This document shows positions 1-8,681 of a stretch of 64,000 bases of DNA, in pieces. Each line of letters starts with the position of its first letter. The first letter of the stretch is position 1. The stretch lies in NCBI GenBank assembly GCA_045576295.1, contig JAZNGF010000055.1:1-64000 (forward strand), read 5' to 3'. The position numbers were made by a program, and so were the translations under genes. The notes under the pieces were generated by a model. It saw only the letters and a program-made list of their open reading frames with translations, was not told the DNA's origin and did not search any database. This DNA comes from CAVALG01 sp045576295. Its GTDB lineage: Bacteria; Bacillota; Clostridia; Oscillospirales; Acutalibacteraceae.

Positions 1-73
1 AGACCGCTTGGCCTCCGACTTGATTGAAGCTCCTGCGCCGCCGATTTTTTACCCTGTTGAAAAAGTTGTGTAA
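1..73 (+). CDS. C-terminal end of an unidentified protein (cut by window start)
   Basis: A frame open from the window edge (codons from base 2) gives 23 residues ending in FYPVEKVV and TAA at 71-73. Only the tail is visible, so the product cannot be named. It sits just upstream of recombinase genes in the same orientation and probably belongs to the same integrated element. Positions 74-227 hold no gene. Confidence 0.4.
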   Translation, partial: DRLASDLIEAPAPPIFYPVEKVV

Positions 74-227
74 TTTACTTGCCAAATGAAAGATGGCTTT
101 TTATATTCTCTCCACCGTTAAGGTTAAGACCTGCCGAACGCTTTTTTTCTTGACAAATGAACGGTCACCGCACACAGTTTCTAAGCCTTAACCGCAACGG
201 CAAAAAATTTGTGAAGGAGAGATGCCA

Positions 228-1286
228 ATGGATGAAAACTCAAAACAGAATGACATTGTAACTGAAATCTTGGATGAGGCGTTCAACAAAGATTGGGACA
301 CGTTTTCCCCGGAGGAATACAAGCACCAGTTAGCGGAAACACAAGCCGAGGTCAAAAAACTGACACCCGATGAAGATAAGACGAAGATGAATAAGCGTAT
401 GAATCTTCGGGTGCAGGCTACTTCGATTTACAGAAAGGATCGACACGGAAGTAAGGCAACACGCAAACGCTACTTTCAAGCCTTCTGCTACGCCTGTGAT
501 TATCTTGCAGATACCTGTAATCTGCAAAAGGTGTCAAACATTACCCCTACGCACTTTCGCAGAGTAGTGGAGCATTGGAAGTCATATAAAGCACCGAGCA
601 CCATACAGACCTAACTTTCCGGTTTTCGTAAATACTGCGAGTATGCCGGTTGCAAACACAAAATGCCTGAAAATAAGGAACTGAAGCTTCCGAAGCGTGA
701 ACCCAAAAAGTACAACCGTGGTTGGCTGCTCACCGAGTATCAGAAGGCTCGTGAGCTTGCTGAATCTATGAATCGGTTTGACGTTCGTGACGGTTTGGAT
801 CTCGGATGGCACTTAGGGCTTCGTATCATCGAAGCCTGTCAGCTCAAGTTGGGTGATGTGAAACAGGCACTTGGATGGGGAGGCCCTAACATTAAGGGCA
901 AGGGCGGTCAGGTGCGTTTCGTAAAGTTCGAGACCGAGGAACAGTTGGAATTGTTGAAGCGTCTGTATCGTGAAGCTAAGTCGAAGGGACTTACGGACGA
1001 TGATTTCATCATCAGCAAGACAATTCGGTACGGTCCCTGCTTGGAAAAGAAGTCTATTGAAAACTGGATCTATAATCACCGCAAGAAATTCACCGATCCA
1101 GACCGTCAGAAGAAGGTAAGACCGGGTAAAAAGCCCCGTATTGATAAACTTGTCTTCCACAGACTTCGCCACTCCTACAATCAGAACCGTGAAAAGCTTC
1201 TTGAAAGTGATCCGAGAAAGCTCCAGAAGCTCAGTCAAGGGTTGGGACACCACCGCTTAGCGGTAAATGATATTTACAGAGAATAA
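228..1286 (+). pseudogene. Tyrosine recombinase/integrase interrupted by one in-frame TAA
   Basis: Two open stretches (228-614 and 615-1286) are in the same frame, separated only by TAA at 612-614. Read through, they give one integrase of about 350 residues. The first part has an acidic lead and a helical core-binding (SAM-like) domain. The second is the catalytic domain: first Arg in LGLRIIEACQLKLGDV, the beta-hairpin Lys region in KGKGGQVRFV, HRLRHSY, GLGHHR and the Tyr in NDIYRE. All catalytic residues remain, so the gene probably died recently by one base change (for example AAA to TAA in TIQT-stop-LSGFRKY). The ATG at 228 is preferred over 222 because AAGGAGA at 214-220 then has proper spacing. 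Separate expression of the C-terminal part from the ATG at 663 is possible but lacks a good ribosome site. Confidence 0.8.
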
Positions 1287-1380
1287 TACCGAACCAAGGG
1301 GCATTGCCCCTTGTACATAGGTTTGTTTATAAATTACGGAGGAATTCATTCAAATTCAAAGGAAAGGAGTTATTGGCGTA

Positions 1381-1566
1381 TTGGGTAAAAAACCAACGCT
1401 GGAGGAGATGAAGAAGAAATATGAAATGATGCCCACCGAAAGCAGAATAACGGAAATTGACGGCACTTCCTATACCGTTGTGAGCCACTATACCGGCGAG
1501 AAGGACATTGATAAGGTGATCCGCACTCTTGCCGAGAAGCAGGCCTATGAAGATATGAAGAAATAA
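1381..1566 (+). CDS. TnpW-like small transposon protein
   Basis: This protein of about 61 residues starts with TTG, 11 bases after AGGAG. It has a charged N-terminal helix (TLEEMKKKYEMM) followed by a short beta segment (ITEIDGTSYTVVSHY) and an acidic/basic helix. The pattern resembles TnpW, a small protein found next to TnpX-type serine recombinases in clostridial transposons; its biochemical role is unclear. It lies 87 bp before the serine recombinase in the same direction, which supports the assignment. The identification is from remembered family pattern plus context and is not a search result. Confidence 0.65.
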   Translation: MGKKPTLEEMKKKYEMMPTESRITEIDGTSYTVVSHYTGEKDIDKVIRTLAEKQAYEDMKK

Positions 1567-1652
1567 AGTCAGCAGCAGTTTGATTTTGTACAAAAGCCAT
1601 GATATACTGTAGCGCATACAAATCAGGCTGCTTTGACGGATAGGAGGAAAGA

Positions 1653-3335
1653 ATGCAGTCAAAGCTACTGCAAAATACAAAAGCAGGGATTTACCTCAGG
1701 CTCTCAAACGATGATGAGCGTTCCGGAGAATCCCTGTCAATCGAAAATCAGAGAAGAATTCTTGAAAAGTATGTAATGGAACAAGGCTTTGAGCTTGTGG
1801 ACACCTACATCGACGACGGCGTTTCGGGAACGTCTTTTGACCGCCCCGGAGTACAGCGTTTGCTTGAAGATGCCAAAATCGGCAGAATCAACGTAATCAT
1901 CGTCAAGGATCTCAGCCGTTTCGGAAGAAACTACATTGAGGTAGGACAATATACGGATTATATCTTCCCGATGTACAATATCCGCTTTATTGCCCTCGGT
2001 GATAATGTAGATACTGCAAACAGCGAAAGCTTCGGTATGGATATGATGCCGATCATGAACGTTTTCAATGAGTGGCACGCAGCCAATACCAGTAAGAAGA
2101 TCCGTGCGGTCATTGAAACCAATGCAAAGGCAGGAAAGTACAGAGCGTGTTATGCTCCCTACGGATATGTGAAGGGCGAGGACGAAAACCGTCTGCCTGT
2201 CCGTGACGAGCCTGCGGCAAGCAATGTGCGCCGTATGTTTGAAATGAGAGCAAGCGGTATCAGTCCTAATAAGATTGCGGAAACATTTAATGATGAGCAT
2301 ATCCCGATTCCATCCGATTACAAGGAACAGAAATTCGGCATTCCTAACACTCGGCGTTCTCATCATCTTTGGTCGTGCAGTACGGTAAAGCAGATCATCA
2401 CCAATCCCATTTACCTCGGTCACCTCGTACAGATGCGTACAACGACCGTTTCCTACAAGAACAAGAAAACGGTTAAGCGTGATCCCGAGGATGTGGTGAC
2501 GGTGTATAACACTCACGAAGCCATTGTTACGCAGGAACTTTGGGATAAGTGCCGTGAGATGGAAGCATCGGTCAGTCAGGGTAAGAAAACCAAAAGAGGA
2601 ACGACACTTCCGCTTTCTGGTCTTGTGTTCTGTTGTGACTGCGGCTCCAAGATGCACTCGGGTTGGAATAACACAAGGCATTCAAGAAAAGGCCCGAGAA
2701 TCCATTACCGTGAAAACTTCAAGTGCGGCAGTTATGCCAAGTTCGGAGACCGTGCCTGTTCCAGTCATTACATCAAGATGGACACGCTGAACAAAATCGT
2801 TTTGGAGGACATTCGCTCCAAGATGAGCCTTGTGCAGACAGATGAAGCAAAAGCAAGAGCAGAGTTTCTGAAACGCTGTGAGCAGATTACGGCAACGGAA
2901 ACTGCACAGGACAGGAAACGTGCCAATCAAATAAACCGCCGTGTAGGAGAATTGGAAAAGCTCATAACGGCGGCTTATGAGGATAAGGTTGCAGGTAAAA
3001 TTCCCGAGGATATCTGTGTAGGTTTGCTAAATCGGTATCAGGAGGAAAGGCAGAAGCTGAAAGCCGAATTTTCCGAGATTGAGAAAAGACAGGCAGAAGC
3101 CAACAAGGACAAAGCCGATGTTGACGAGTTTATCCGCAGACTGAAAGCCTATATGGAAGTGCCGGAACTCACCCGTGAGATGTGTATGGAGCTGATTGAG
3201 TTTGTAACGGTGGATAAATGCCCCGGTAAGTACAGCAAGGCACCGAGGGAAATTCACATTTATTATAAGCTCATCGACAAACAGCCGATACCCGAAAAGA
3301 AATACACCAATAACTCAACTTGTGAGGATTGTTGA
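1653..3335 (+). CDS. Large serine recombinase (TnpX/TndX-type site-specific recombinase)
   Basis: A 560-residue protein that would catalyse excision and integration of the surrounding element by serine-linked strand exchange. The resolvase domain (about residues 10-155) carries the nucleophile in YLRLSNDDERSGES and the motif IIVKDLSRFGRN. The recombinase domain follows (about 170-290, GYVKGEDE to NPIYLGHL), then a zinc ribbon with CCDCGSKM and later Cys residues (about 328-385). After that come a charged coiled coil and a DUF4368-like C-terminus ending STCEDC. GGAGG precedes the ATG at 1653. The gene appears intact. It ends a few bases from the proposed element boundary, as expected for this family. 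The target sequence cannot be inferred from this end alone. Confidence 0.9.
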   Translation: MQSKLLQNTKAGIYLRLSNDDERSGESLSIENQRRILEKYVMEQGFELVDTYIDDGVSGTSFDRPGVQRLLEDAKIGRINVIIVKDLSRFGRNYIEVGQYTDYIFPMYNIRFIALGDNVDTANSESFGMDMMPIMNVFNEWHAANTSKKIRAVIETNAKAGKYRACYAPYGYVKGEDENRLPVRDEPAASNVRRMFEMRASGISPNKIAETFNDEHIPIPSDYKEQKFGIPNTRRSHHLWSCSTVKQIITNPIYLGHLVQMRTTTVSYKNKKTVKRDPEDVVTVYNTHEAIVTQELWDKCREMEASVSQGKKTKRGTTLPLSGLVFCCDCGSKMHSGWNNTRHSRKGPRIHYRENFKCGSYAKFGDRACSSHYIKMDTLNKIVLEDIRSKMSLVQTDEAKARAEFLKRCEQITATETAQDRKRANQINRRVGELEKLITAAYEDKVAGKIPEDICVGLLNRYQEERQKLKAEFSEIEKRQAEANKDKADVDEFIRRLKAYMEVPELTREMCMELIEFVTVDKCPGKYSKAPREIHIYYKLIDKQPIPEKKYTNNSTCEDC

Positions 3336-3337
3336 TA

Positions 3338-3421
3338 TCCACTACCGCCAACATATACAGTCACATTGACAGTGAGAGCAAGAAAGCAAGTGCGATGGCG
3401 ATAGGAACTGCCTTGGGATAA
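3338..3421 (+). pseudogene. C-terminal remnant of a second tyrosine integrase
   Basis: Right after the serine recombinase, another frame reads STTANIYSHIDSESKK and continues AMAIGTALG to TAA at 3419-3421. This is the catalytic-tyrosine box and tail typical of phage/ICE integrases (ISTTxxIYsH), but no upstream part is present here. The rest was probably separated when the serine-recombinase element inserted, or lost. The remnant ends 43 bp from the 3' end of tRNA-Ser, a normal place for an integrase gene of a tRNA-targeting element. It differs in sequence from the interrupted integrase at 228-1286. Confidence 0.65.
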
Positions 3422-3460
3422 AAAGAGAAAACTCCTTGAAGGATAAAACCTTCAAGGAGT
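3420..3460 (-). terminator. Rho-independent terminator of tRNA-Ser
   Basis: A perfect 12-bp inverted repeat, ACTCCTTGAAGG at 3431-3442 and CCTTCAAGGAGT at 3449-3460. Read on the minus strand it is followed by a T-rich tail (3430 down to 3420) and lies directly after the tRNA 3' end. Confidence 0.85.
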
Positions 3461-3463
3461 CCT

Positions 3464-3552
3464 TGGCGGAGACGGCGAGATTCGAACTCGCGGGGGATTG
3501 CTCCCTAACTGATTTCGAGTCAGCCCCGTTATGACCACTTCGATACGTCTCC
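3464..3552 (-). tRNA. tRNA-Ser (anticodon CGA)
   Basis: The minus strand folds as a class II tRNA of 89 nt including encoded CCA. The acceptor GGAGACG (3552-3546) pairs with CGTCTCC (3474-3468). The anticodon loop CTCGAAA sits between CTGA and TCAG. There is a long variable arm, and the T-arm contains GTTCGAATC. The anticodon CGA reads UCG serine codons. Integrase remnants and phage genes on both sides show the gene has served as an integration target. The bases upstream of the 5' end belong to a duplicated leader (see the repeat entries). Confidence 0.93.
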
Positions 3553-3554
3553 AT
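3513..3554. repeat. 42-bp direct repeat, copy 1 (inside tRNA-Ser)
   Basis: Identical over 42 bases to 3696-3737. It covers the tRNA-Ser sequence from the anticodon loop to the 5' end plus two leader bases. Identity starts at the anticodon loop, a known crossover place for tRNA-targeting tyrosine integrases. It is a candidate attachment-site half. Confidence 0.8.
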
Positions 3555-3695
3555 ATAAAATTGTAAAGGCAAAACCTTAATACCAAATTGCGAGAAAACT
3601 GCGAGATGCGGTTTTCTGAAAGTGCAAATGCACACAGCGTAAACGCCGATAAACAGCGGAGTTTCAAAGAGTAGTGTGTGACAGACCCGACTATG

Positions 3696-3737
3696 TTTCG
3701 AGTCAGCCCCGTTATGACCACTTCGATACGTCTCCAT
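3696..3737. repeat. 42-bp direct repeat, copy 2: truncated tRNA-Ser 5' half (att-like)
   Basis: Second copy of the tRNA-Ser 5' half with no matching 3' half; after the anticodon loop the minus-strand sequence is unrelated. The bases just upstream of both copies are also similar (GCCTTTA then ATTT and ATGG), so a diverged leader may be part of the duplication. Either it is the old tRNA end displaced by an integrated element, with 3555-3695 as leftover DNA, or a broken tandem tRNA copy. Positions 3738-3858 are AT-rich with no gene. Confidence 0.65.
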
Positions 3738-3858
3738 GTTAAATTAAAGGCGAAAAACAGTATAAACAAATACACTTTTCGCGACTTTTAGTATTATATA
3801 TAATTTTTACTAATTAGTCAAGAGAAAATTGAAAACAAACTAGAAATGAAATTTCTAA

Positions 3859-6148
3859 CAAATTGCTAATAAAAAATACAATAGCAATCTAAAACACGCC
3901 TCCTATTCTAACAACGCGATATACCTCAAAGGCGGTGATAACGCAATATATAAAATATTTGTTCACGAATTTACGTATTACCTTGAGCAAACAGCGGAAT
4001 ACGCGGGGTATGCTAAAGCGGTGCTTAAAAGCCCGGCGGTGAGCAAATATGTTAAAGACAAGGGGTTCAACTCGGCTGATGATTATATAGACCTTATTAT
4101 CAGGGCTGAAAGGGCGGAAAACGGCAGAACGGTTAGCAGAGAGCACGCGGAATGCGAGCTTGTTGCACACTTTACAACCGATGTGCTATTTAGAAGAGCA
4201 ACCGAAGGTCACGATGTTTTTGATGAATTTTATTCCAGCTTGAACAAAGATCATCCTGAACAGGCAAGAGGATTTTTTGCTGCAATTAAAAACTTCTTGC
4301 GCAAAATACGCGACCTTGTAACAGGGCATAGGTATGACAGCCAGTTTGCCGACCTTGAACGCCGCTTTTCAAAAATGGTTGCGGAGGCTGAACAGAAATA
4401 TGGCAGCGGCTCTGATGTTAATACTGATATTTCCGCCGATACACAACAAAAAACCGCCGCCGAAGATACGGCAGGCGGTGAACGTAATTATATTGATCTC
4501 GGCGATCTTCCTTCGCAAAGCGGCAGTGAATACAATAATCCGATTACGATTGATGATGTTAAAACTTTAAGGAGTATTGGCCGAAAATCTATTAACGAGT
4601 TTACGCAGGAAGATATTAAGAAAGCACAAAAATGGGCGTATAAATTTTATCAGCAGTTGGGTGAAAAATCACCGTTTTTCCGCGCGTGGTTTGGCGATTG
4701 GCGAGCGTATGATGTATCTGCCGCAAATGTTGTTAAATTCGCTTATGGTGAAACCCCGAAACTGAACTATAAAAAAAGAGAGGTATATTGTGAAGAATTA
4801 AAAACCAAAATTGTTGTTGATGAAACAGTTATTAATGATAGCAAATCTTATGCAAAAAAGAACGGCGACGAAAAGCAGATTACGAAACTTTTAGGCAAAA
4901 TTGATGAGATATTATCTAACGGTATATTATTCGACACTCAAATTTCTGCACATTCTTCAGGCAACAAAAAAGGCAGCACACAATTTATGCACTACCTTTA
5001 TACACCAATATCTGTTAACGGCGCACCATTTATTGCAAAACTCTCTGTTGAGGAGTATGATTTGTCGGGCAAAACCCGTGCATATAACCTTCAAAGAATA
5101 GAATTATCGGAAGTGTCTCGTGCTCAATATTCTCAACTCACAGAAGAGAATCGAGGAAAATACGCCTACACTTCCGATGCGTTGAGTGTAGCACAGTTGT
5201 TTGATTTTGTCAAGCAGAAAGATAAAAACTTCAACCCTAAACATGTCGACAAGCATTTGGTAAACGAAGACGGCACACCCAAAAAATTCTATCACGGAAC
5301 AAGTGAGAAGTTTACAGCATTTAATCCTGATGAATTTAATCCACGCGAAGGCTCATTCTTCTTTGCTGAAAACAGAGAGGATGCGGCTGCATACGGCAAC
5401 AATATATTTGAAGTTTATTTGACAGGTAACAAGTTTGCCGACTACGATAATCAACCTTCGGAATTTTATCGGTTAAGGGATAAACGCGAACAGGTGGAAT
5501 ATCTAAAAGAGCGCGGTTATGACGGTTGGTACGCTGATATGGATAGTGGAGGATGGGGAGAAGTTTCTGTTTTTTCGCCAACTCAAATTAAATCTGCAAC
5601 CGACAACATTGGCACTTTTGATGAGTCAAACCCTGATATACGTTATTTTCTTTCTCTCGATGATTATGTTGATGATGATTCGTATGAAAGGGTGTTGAAA
5701 AGGAAAAACAATGCCCTGCAGGAGGAAACCGAAGGCCAAATTGCCGCAATACATAAAATGTTCCTTAATGGCGATATAACCGAAAGTGAAATATTAGCGG
5801 CCGAAAACGACGTTATGGAAAACCTATTTGAAAAGGTTAACAAGCAAACACATAATTACGTTAGAATACTTAGAGACAGAAACAACCAGCGCGCCGCCGC
5901 AAAGAAAACACGCAGCGAGGTTAAGGGTGAGATTAGAAACGAAATGAGCGAAACCGAGCGCAAAAAAAGAAGACCTTGCCACGCTGACAGAAAAACAAGT
6001 CCCTGTCAATACGCCCGAAGCGAGCAATGGTACAGTCTTCGCTAATATTATATGTGATTTTTATAAAAACGTCAAGAAAACACCAAAATCAAATATAACA
6101 GGATTAACGCAAACAAATCACCATTTTATCATTGATATTTACGCTTAA
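3859..6148 (+). pseudogene. Truncated and frameshifted phage polyvalent protein (ART/PBECR-like domains)
   Basis: An open frame from 3859 to 6045 lacks a start and begins mid-domain. Upstream of the first ATG (4021) it still reads IFVHEFTYYLEQTAEY, like the HExxH metalloprotease module of large phage proteins but with the second His replaced by Tyr. Next come a region with SPFFRAWFGDWR and a nuclease-like segment (phage Barnase-EndoU-ColicinE5-RelE-like family). An ADP-ribosyltransferase-like module follows: FYHGTSEKFTAFNPDEF, GSFFFAENREDAAAYG and FDESNPDIRY. Around the A7 run at 5962-5968 the reading is lost: the next frame (KKEDLATLTEK) continues naturally to TAA at 6146-6148. Such multi-domain proteins accompany phage and ICE DNA. 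This is a decayed remnant at the tRNA-Ser integration site, and its domain names are inferred from remembered motifs. Confidence 0.65.
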
Positions 6149-6160
6149 AAAAAGTATAAT
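6132..6160 (+). promoter_or_regulatory. Sigma-A promoter of the murD run
   Basis: TTGATA (6132-6137), a 17-bp spacer and TATAAT (6155-6160), about 90 bp before murD. It overlaps the dead end of the phage remnant. Confidence 0.75.
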
Positions 6161-6247
6161 ATTTAAATATAGGATTAAAATTTGGGCGATGTGCGCCCGT
6201 TCAGGTTATTTTTTGCACTTTAACTTCATTTTGAAGGAGAAACGGAT

Positions 6248-7642
6248 ATGGATTTTAAACAGTTTTTTTCAAAAATCGAAGGCCGCAAAATTGCGCTTTG
6301 CGGAATAGGGGTTAGCAACACTCCGCTTATTTTTGGCTTTGCCGACAAGGGCGCTCGCGTTTACGCCTGCGACCGCAGAACACGCGAACAAATAGGGCCA
6401 CTTGCTGATGAGCTTGAGGCTCGCGGAGTTGAGCTTCGCTTAGGTCCTGATTACCTTAAAAACCTTGAGGTTGATATTATTTTCAGAACACCGGGTATGA
6501 ACTTCTATTTGCCCGAGTTTGAGGCGGCTCGCCGCAACGGCATTGCTGTAACCAGCGAAATGGAGGTTTTTTTTGATTTGTGCCCTGCAACCATTTTTGC
6601 CGTTACAGGGTCAGACGGAAAAACTACCACCACAACACTTATTGCAAAAATGCTTGAAGCCGAGGGTAAAACCGTGCATATTGGCGGTAATATTGGCCGC
6701 CCGCTTCTTCCCGATATTGAAAAGATAAAGCCCGAAGATTTTGTGGTTGTTGAGCTTTCGTCGTTCCAGCTTATTTCAATGCGCAAAGGGCCTGATGTTG
6801 CGGTTGTTACCAACGTTTCGCCCAATCATCTTGACATTCACAAGGATATGGACGAGTATATTAGGGCTAAAAAGAATGTGCTTTTGCACCAAAATGCCTT
6901 CTCAAGAACTGTTCTTAATTCTGAAAACGAAATCACTGCAGGTTTTGCTGAAGATGTTCGCGGCCAGCAGATGAACTTTTCAATGAAGCAAAAGGTTAAC
7001 AACGGTGCATGGTTATCAAGTGACGGCACACTTAATATGTCTTACAGGGGTGTGTCTGTTCCCATAATTCACCGCGATGAGATAAGGCTGCTCGGCAGCC
7101 ATAATGTTGATAATTACCTGGCTGCTATTTCGGCGGTTTGGGGCTATGCAGGCGCTAACAGCATTTGCAAGGTAGCCCGCGAATTTGCAGGCGTTGAACA
7201 TAGAATAGAATTTGTTAGAGAAATAGGCGGTGTTAAATATTATAACGATTCAATAGCAAGCAGCCCAACAAGAACCATTGCAGGGCTTAAGGCCTTTAAC
7301 CAAAAGGTTATTTTGCTTGCGGGCGGGTATGATAAGCATATCCCGTTTGAGCCGTTGGCACCCCACGTTATAAACAGGGTTAAAACCTTAATTCTTATGG
7401 GCCCCACTGCCGATAAGATTGAAGCGGCCGTTACATCACACCCCGATTTTGAGGGCTGCAACCTTGAAATTATAAGGGTTCAGGGGCTTGATGATGGCGT
7501 TGCCGCCGCAAAGAAAAAAGCAAAAGCGGGCGACATTGTAACACTTAGCCCCGCATGCGCGAGCTTCGATGCATTCCCCAACTTTATGGCAAGGGGCAAC
7601 CGTTTTAAAGAACTTGTTAACGGTTTCGAGCCTGCGAATTGA
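6248..7642 (+). CDS. murD: UDP-N-acetylmuramoylalanine--D-glutamate ligase
   Basis: Cytoplasmic ATP-dependent Mur ligase that adds D-glutamate to UDP-MurNAc-L-Ala in peptidoglycan precursor synthesis. The 464 residues match the family length. There is an N-terminal nucleotide-sugar-binding domain. The P-loop reads GSDGKTTTT near residue 120, where an Asn is more usual at the Asp position. Mur-ligase motifs follow in VTNVSPNHLDIH and GSHNVDNYLAA, and the C-terminal domain has YYNDSIASSPTRT and LAGGYDKH. AAGGAG precedes the ATG. It is the first gene of a closely packed run and stands apart from any dcw cluster. Confidence 0.93.
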   Translation: MDFKQFFSKIEGRKIALCGIGVSNTPLIFGFADKGARVYACDRRTREQIGPLADELEARGVELRLGPDYLKNLEVDIIFRTPGMNFYLPEFEAARRNGIAVTSEMEVFFDLCPATIFAVTGSDGKTTTTTLIAKMLEAEGKTVHIGGNIGRPLLPDIEKIKPEDFVVVELSSFQLISMRKGPDVAVVTNVSPNHLDIHKDMDEYIRAKKNVLLHQNAFSRTVLNSENEITAGFAEDVRGQQMNFSMKQKVNNGAWLSSDGTLNMSYRGVSVPIIHRDEIRLLGSHNVDNYLAAISAVWGYAGANSICKVAREFAGVEHRIEFVREIGGVKYYNDSIASSPTRTIAGLKAFNQKVILLAGGYDKHIPFEPLAPHVINRVKTLILMGPTADKIEAAVTSHPDFEGCNLEIIRVQGLDDGVAAAKKKAKAGDIVTLSPACASFDAFPNFMARGNRFKELVNGFEPAN

Positions 7643-7660
7643 TTTAAAAGGAAGATATAA

Positions 7661-8668
7661 ATGGATTTAAAAAATCTTATAATGAAGCTGTCGAGCGCTG
7701 AAGGCTTTGGCGAAACGGGCAACGCTGTTAAGGCCGTTCGCGAAGAAATTGAAAAATATGCCGACAAGGTTTATGACGATGGCAGCTCGGTTACAGCGTT
7801 CATAAAAGGTAAAGCCCAAAAAACTGTAATGTTCGATGCCCATATCGATGAGGTTGGTTTCGTTGTAACCGCTGCCGACAATAACGGCTTTGTGAAGGTG
7901 GCGCCCGCCGGCGGAATCGATGGCAGAATTTTAGCGGCTCAGCCCGTTCACATTCACGGCAAAGAAGTTTACACCGGCGTTTTCTGCAGCACTCCGCCGC
8001 ACCTTTCAAAGGGTGATGAAAAGCCAAAAAAGGCCGAAGATATGTATATCGACACAGGGCTCGGTGAAGGCGCTGAAGAACTTATTCCATTAGGCTCGCA
8101 CGTTACCTATGCAACTGCCCCAAAAATGCTTGCAGGCGGATGTATTTGCGGAAAATCGCTTGATGACCGCGCAGGTGCCGCCGCACTTATTGAAACTGCA
8201 AGGCTTATTCGCGAAAAGGGAACACCCGAATATAACATTTGCTTTTTGTTCAGCCATTCAGAAGAGCTTGGCTGCAGAGGCGCTAAAATAAAGGCGTTTG
8301 AAATTAGCCCTGAATACGCAATTGCGGTTGATGTTGGCTTTGGCGACGGGCCTGATGTGCCTGAAGAAAAATCGCAAAAGCTTGGCAGCGGCGTTATGAT
8401 TGGAATTTCACCCGTGCTTTCAAACAAGGTTTGCGGTGAGCTTGTAAGGCTTGCTAAAGAAAGCGGCACTCCTCACACATTCGATGTAATGGGCGGAACA
8501 ACCTCAACCAATGCCGATGTTATCGCCGTTACAAAGGGCGGCGTTGCTTGCGGGCTTTTATCTATTCCGCTTCGCAATATGCACACCCCATTAGAGGTGG
8601 TAAAGGTGGAAGATGTAGAAAACACTGCGCGCCTTTTGAGCGAGTTTGCTTTTTCTTTTAAAGAATAG
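7661..8668 (+). CDS. M42 family metallo-aminopeptidase (copy 1)
   Basis: A 335-residue cytoplasmic di-metal aminopeptidase of the M42 (FrvX/PepA/TET) family, which trims N-terminal residues from peptides, usually as a dodecamer. The visible motifs are complete: metal ligand His in DAHIDEVGF, bridging Asp in SLDDRAGAA, catalytic Glu pair in SHSEELGCRGA, a metal Asp in AIAVDVG and the final His in NMHTPLE. It starts 18 bp after murD and is followed at once by a paralogue. Which residue it prefers cannot be read from the sequence. Confidence 0.9.
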   Translation: MDLKNLIMKLSSAEGFGETGNAVKAVREEIEKYADKVYDDGSSVTAFIKGKAQKTVMFDAHIDEVGFVVTAADNNGFVKVAPAGGIDGRILAAQPVHIHGKEVYTGVFCSTPPHLSKGDEKPKKAEDMYIDTGLGEGAEELIPLGSHVTYATAPKMLAGGCICGKSLDDRAGAAALIETARLIREKGTPEYNICFLFSHSEELGCRGAKIKAFEISPEYAIAVDVGFGDGPDVPEEKSQKLGSGVMIGISPVLSNKVCGELVRLAKESGTPHTFDVMGGTTSTNADVIAVTKGGVACGLLSIPLRNMHTPLEVVKVEDVENTARLLSEFAFSFKE

Positions 8669-8681
8669 AATGGAGATTCTT

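Larger units (their letters stand above)
1..3340 (+). mobile_element. Right end of an integrative element with TnpW and large serine recombinase
   Basis: Three rightward genes (broken tyrosine recombinase, TnpW-like protein, large serine recombinase) form the right end of an element whose left part lies outside the window. Large serine recombinases of the TnpX/TndX type are commonly the last gene before the attachment site. Five bases or so after the serine recombinase stop, the sequence switches to the catalytic-tyrosine tail of an unrelated integrase, which marks the probable right boundary near 3336-3349. The exact core dinucleotide cannot be fixed without the left end or an empty site. 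Confidence 0.6.

Noticed and set aside
1737..2681. 314-codon open frame on the minus strand inside the serine recombinase gene
   Set aside because: Shadow of the recombinase in another frame; no ribosome site and no recognisable family.
3342..3775. Minus-strand ORFs containing a repeated METYRSGHNGADSK peptide
   Set aside because: They are translations of the tRNA-Ser gene and its 42-bp duplicate, not proteins.
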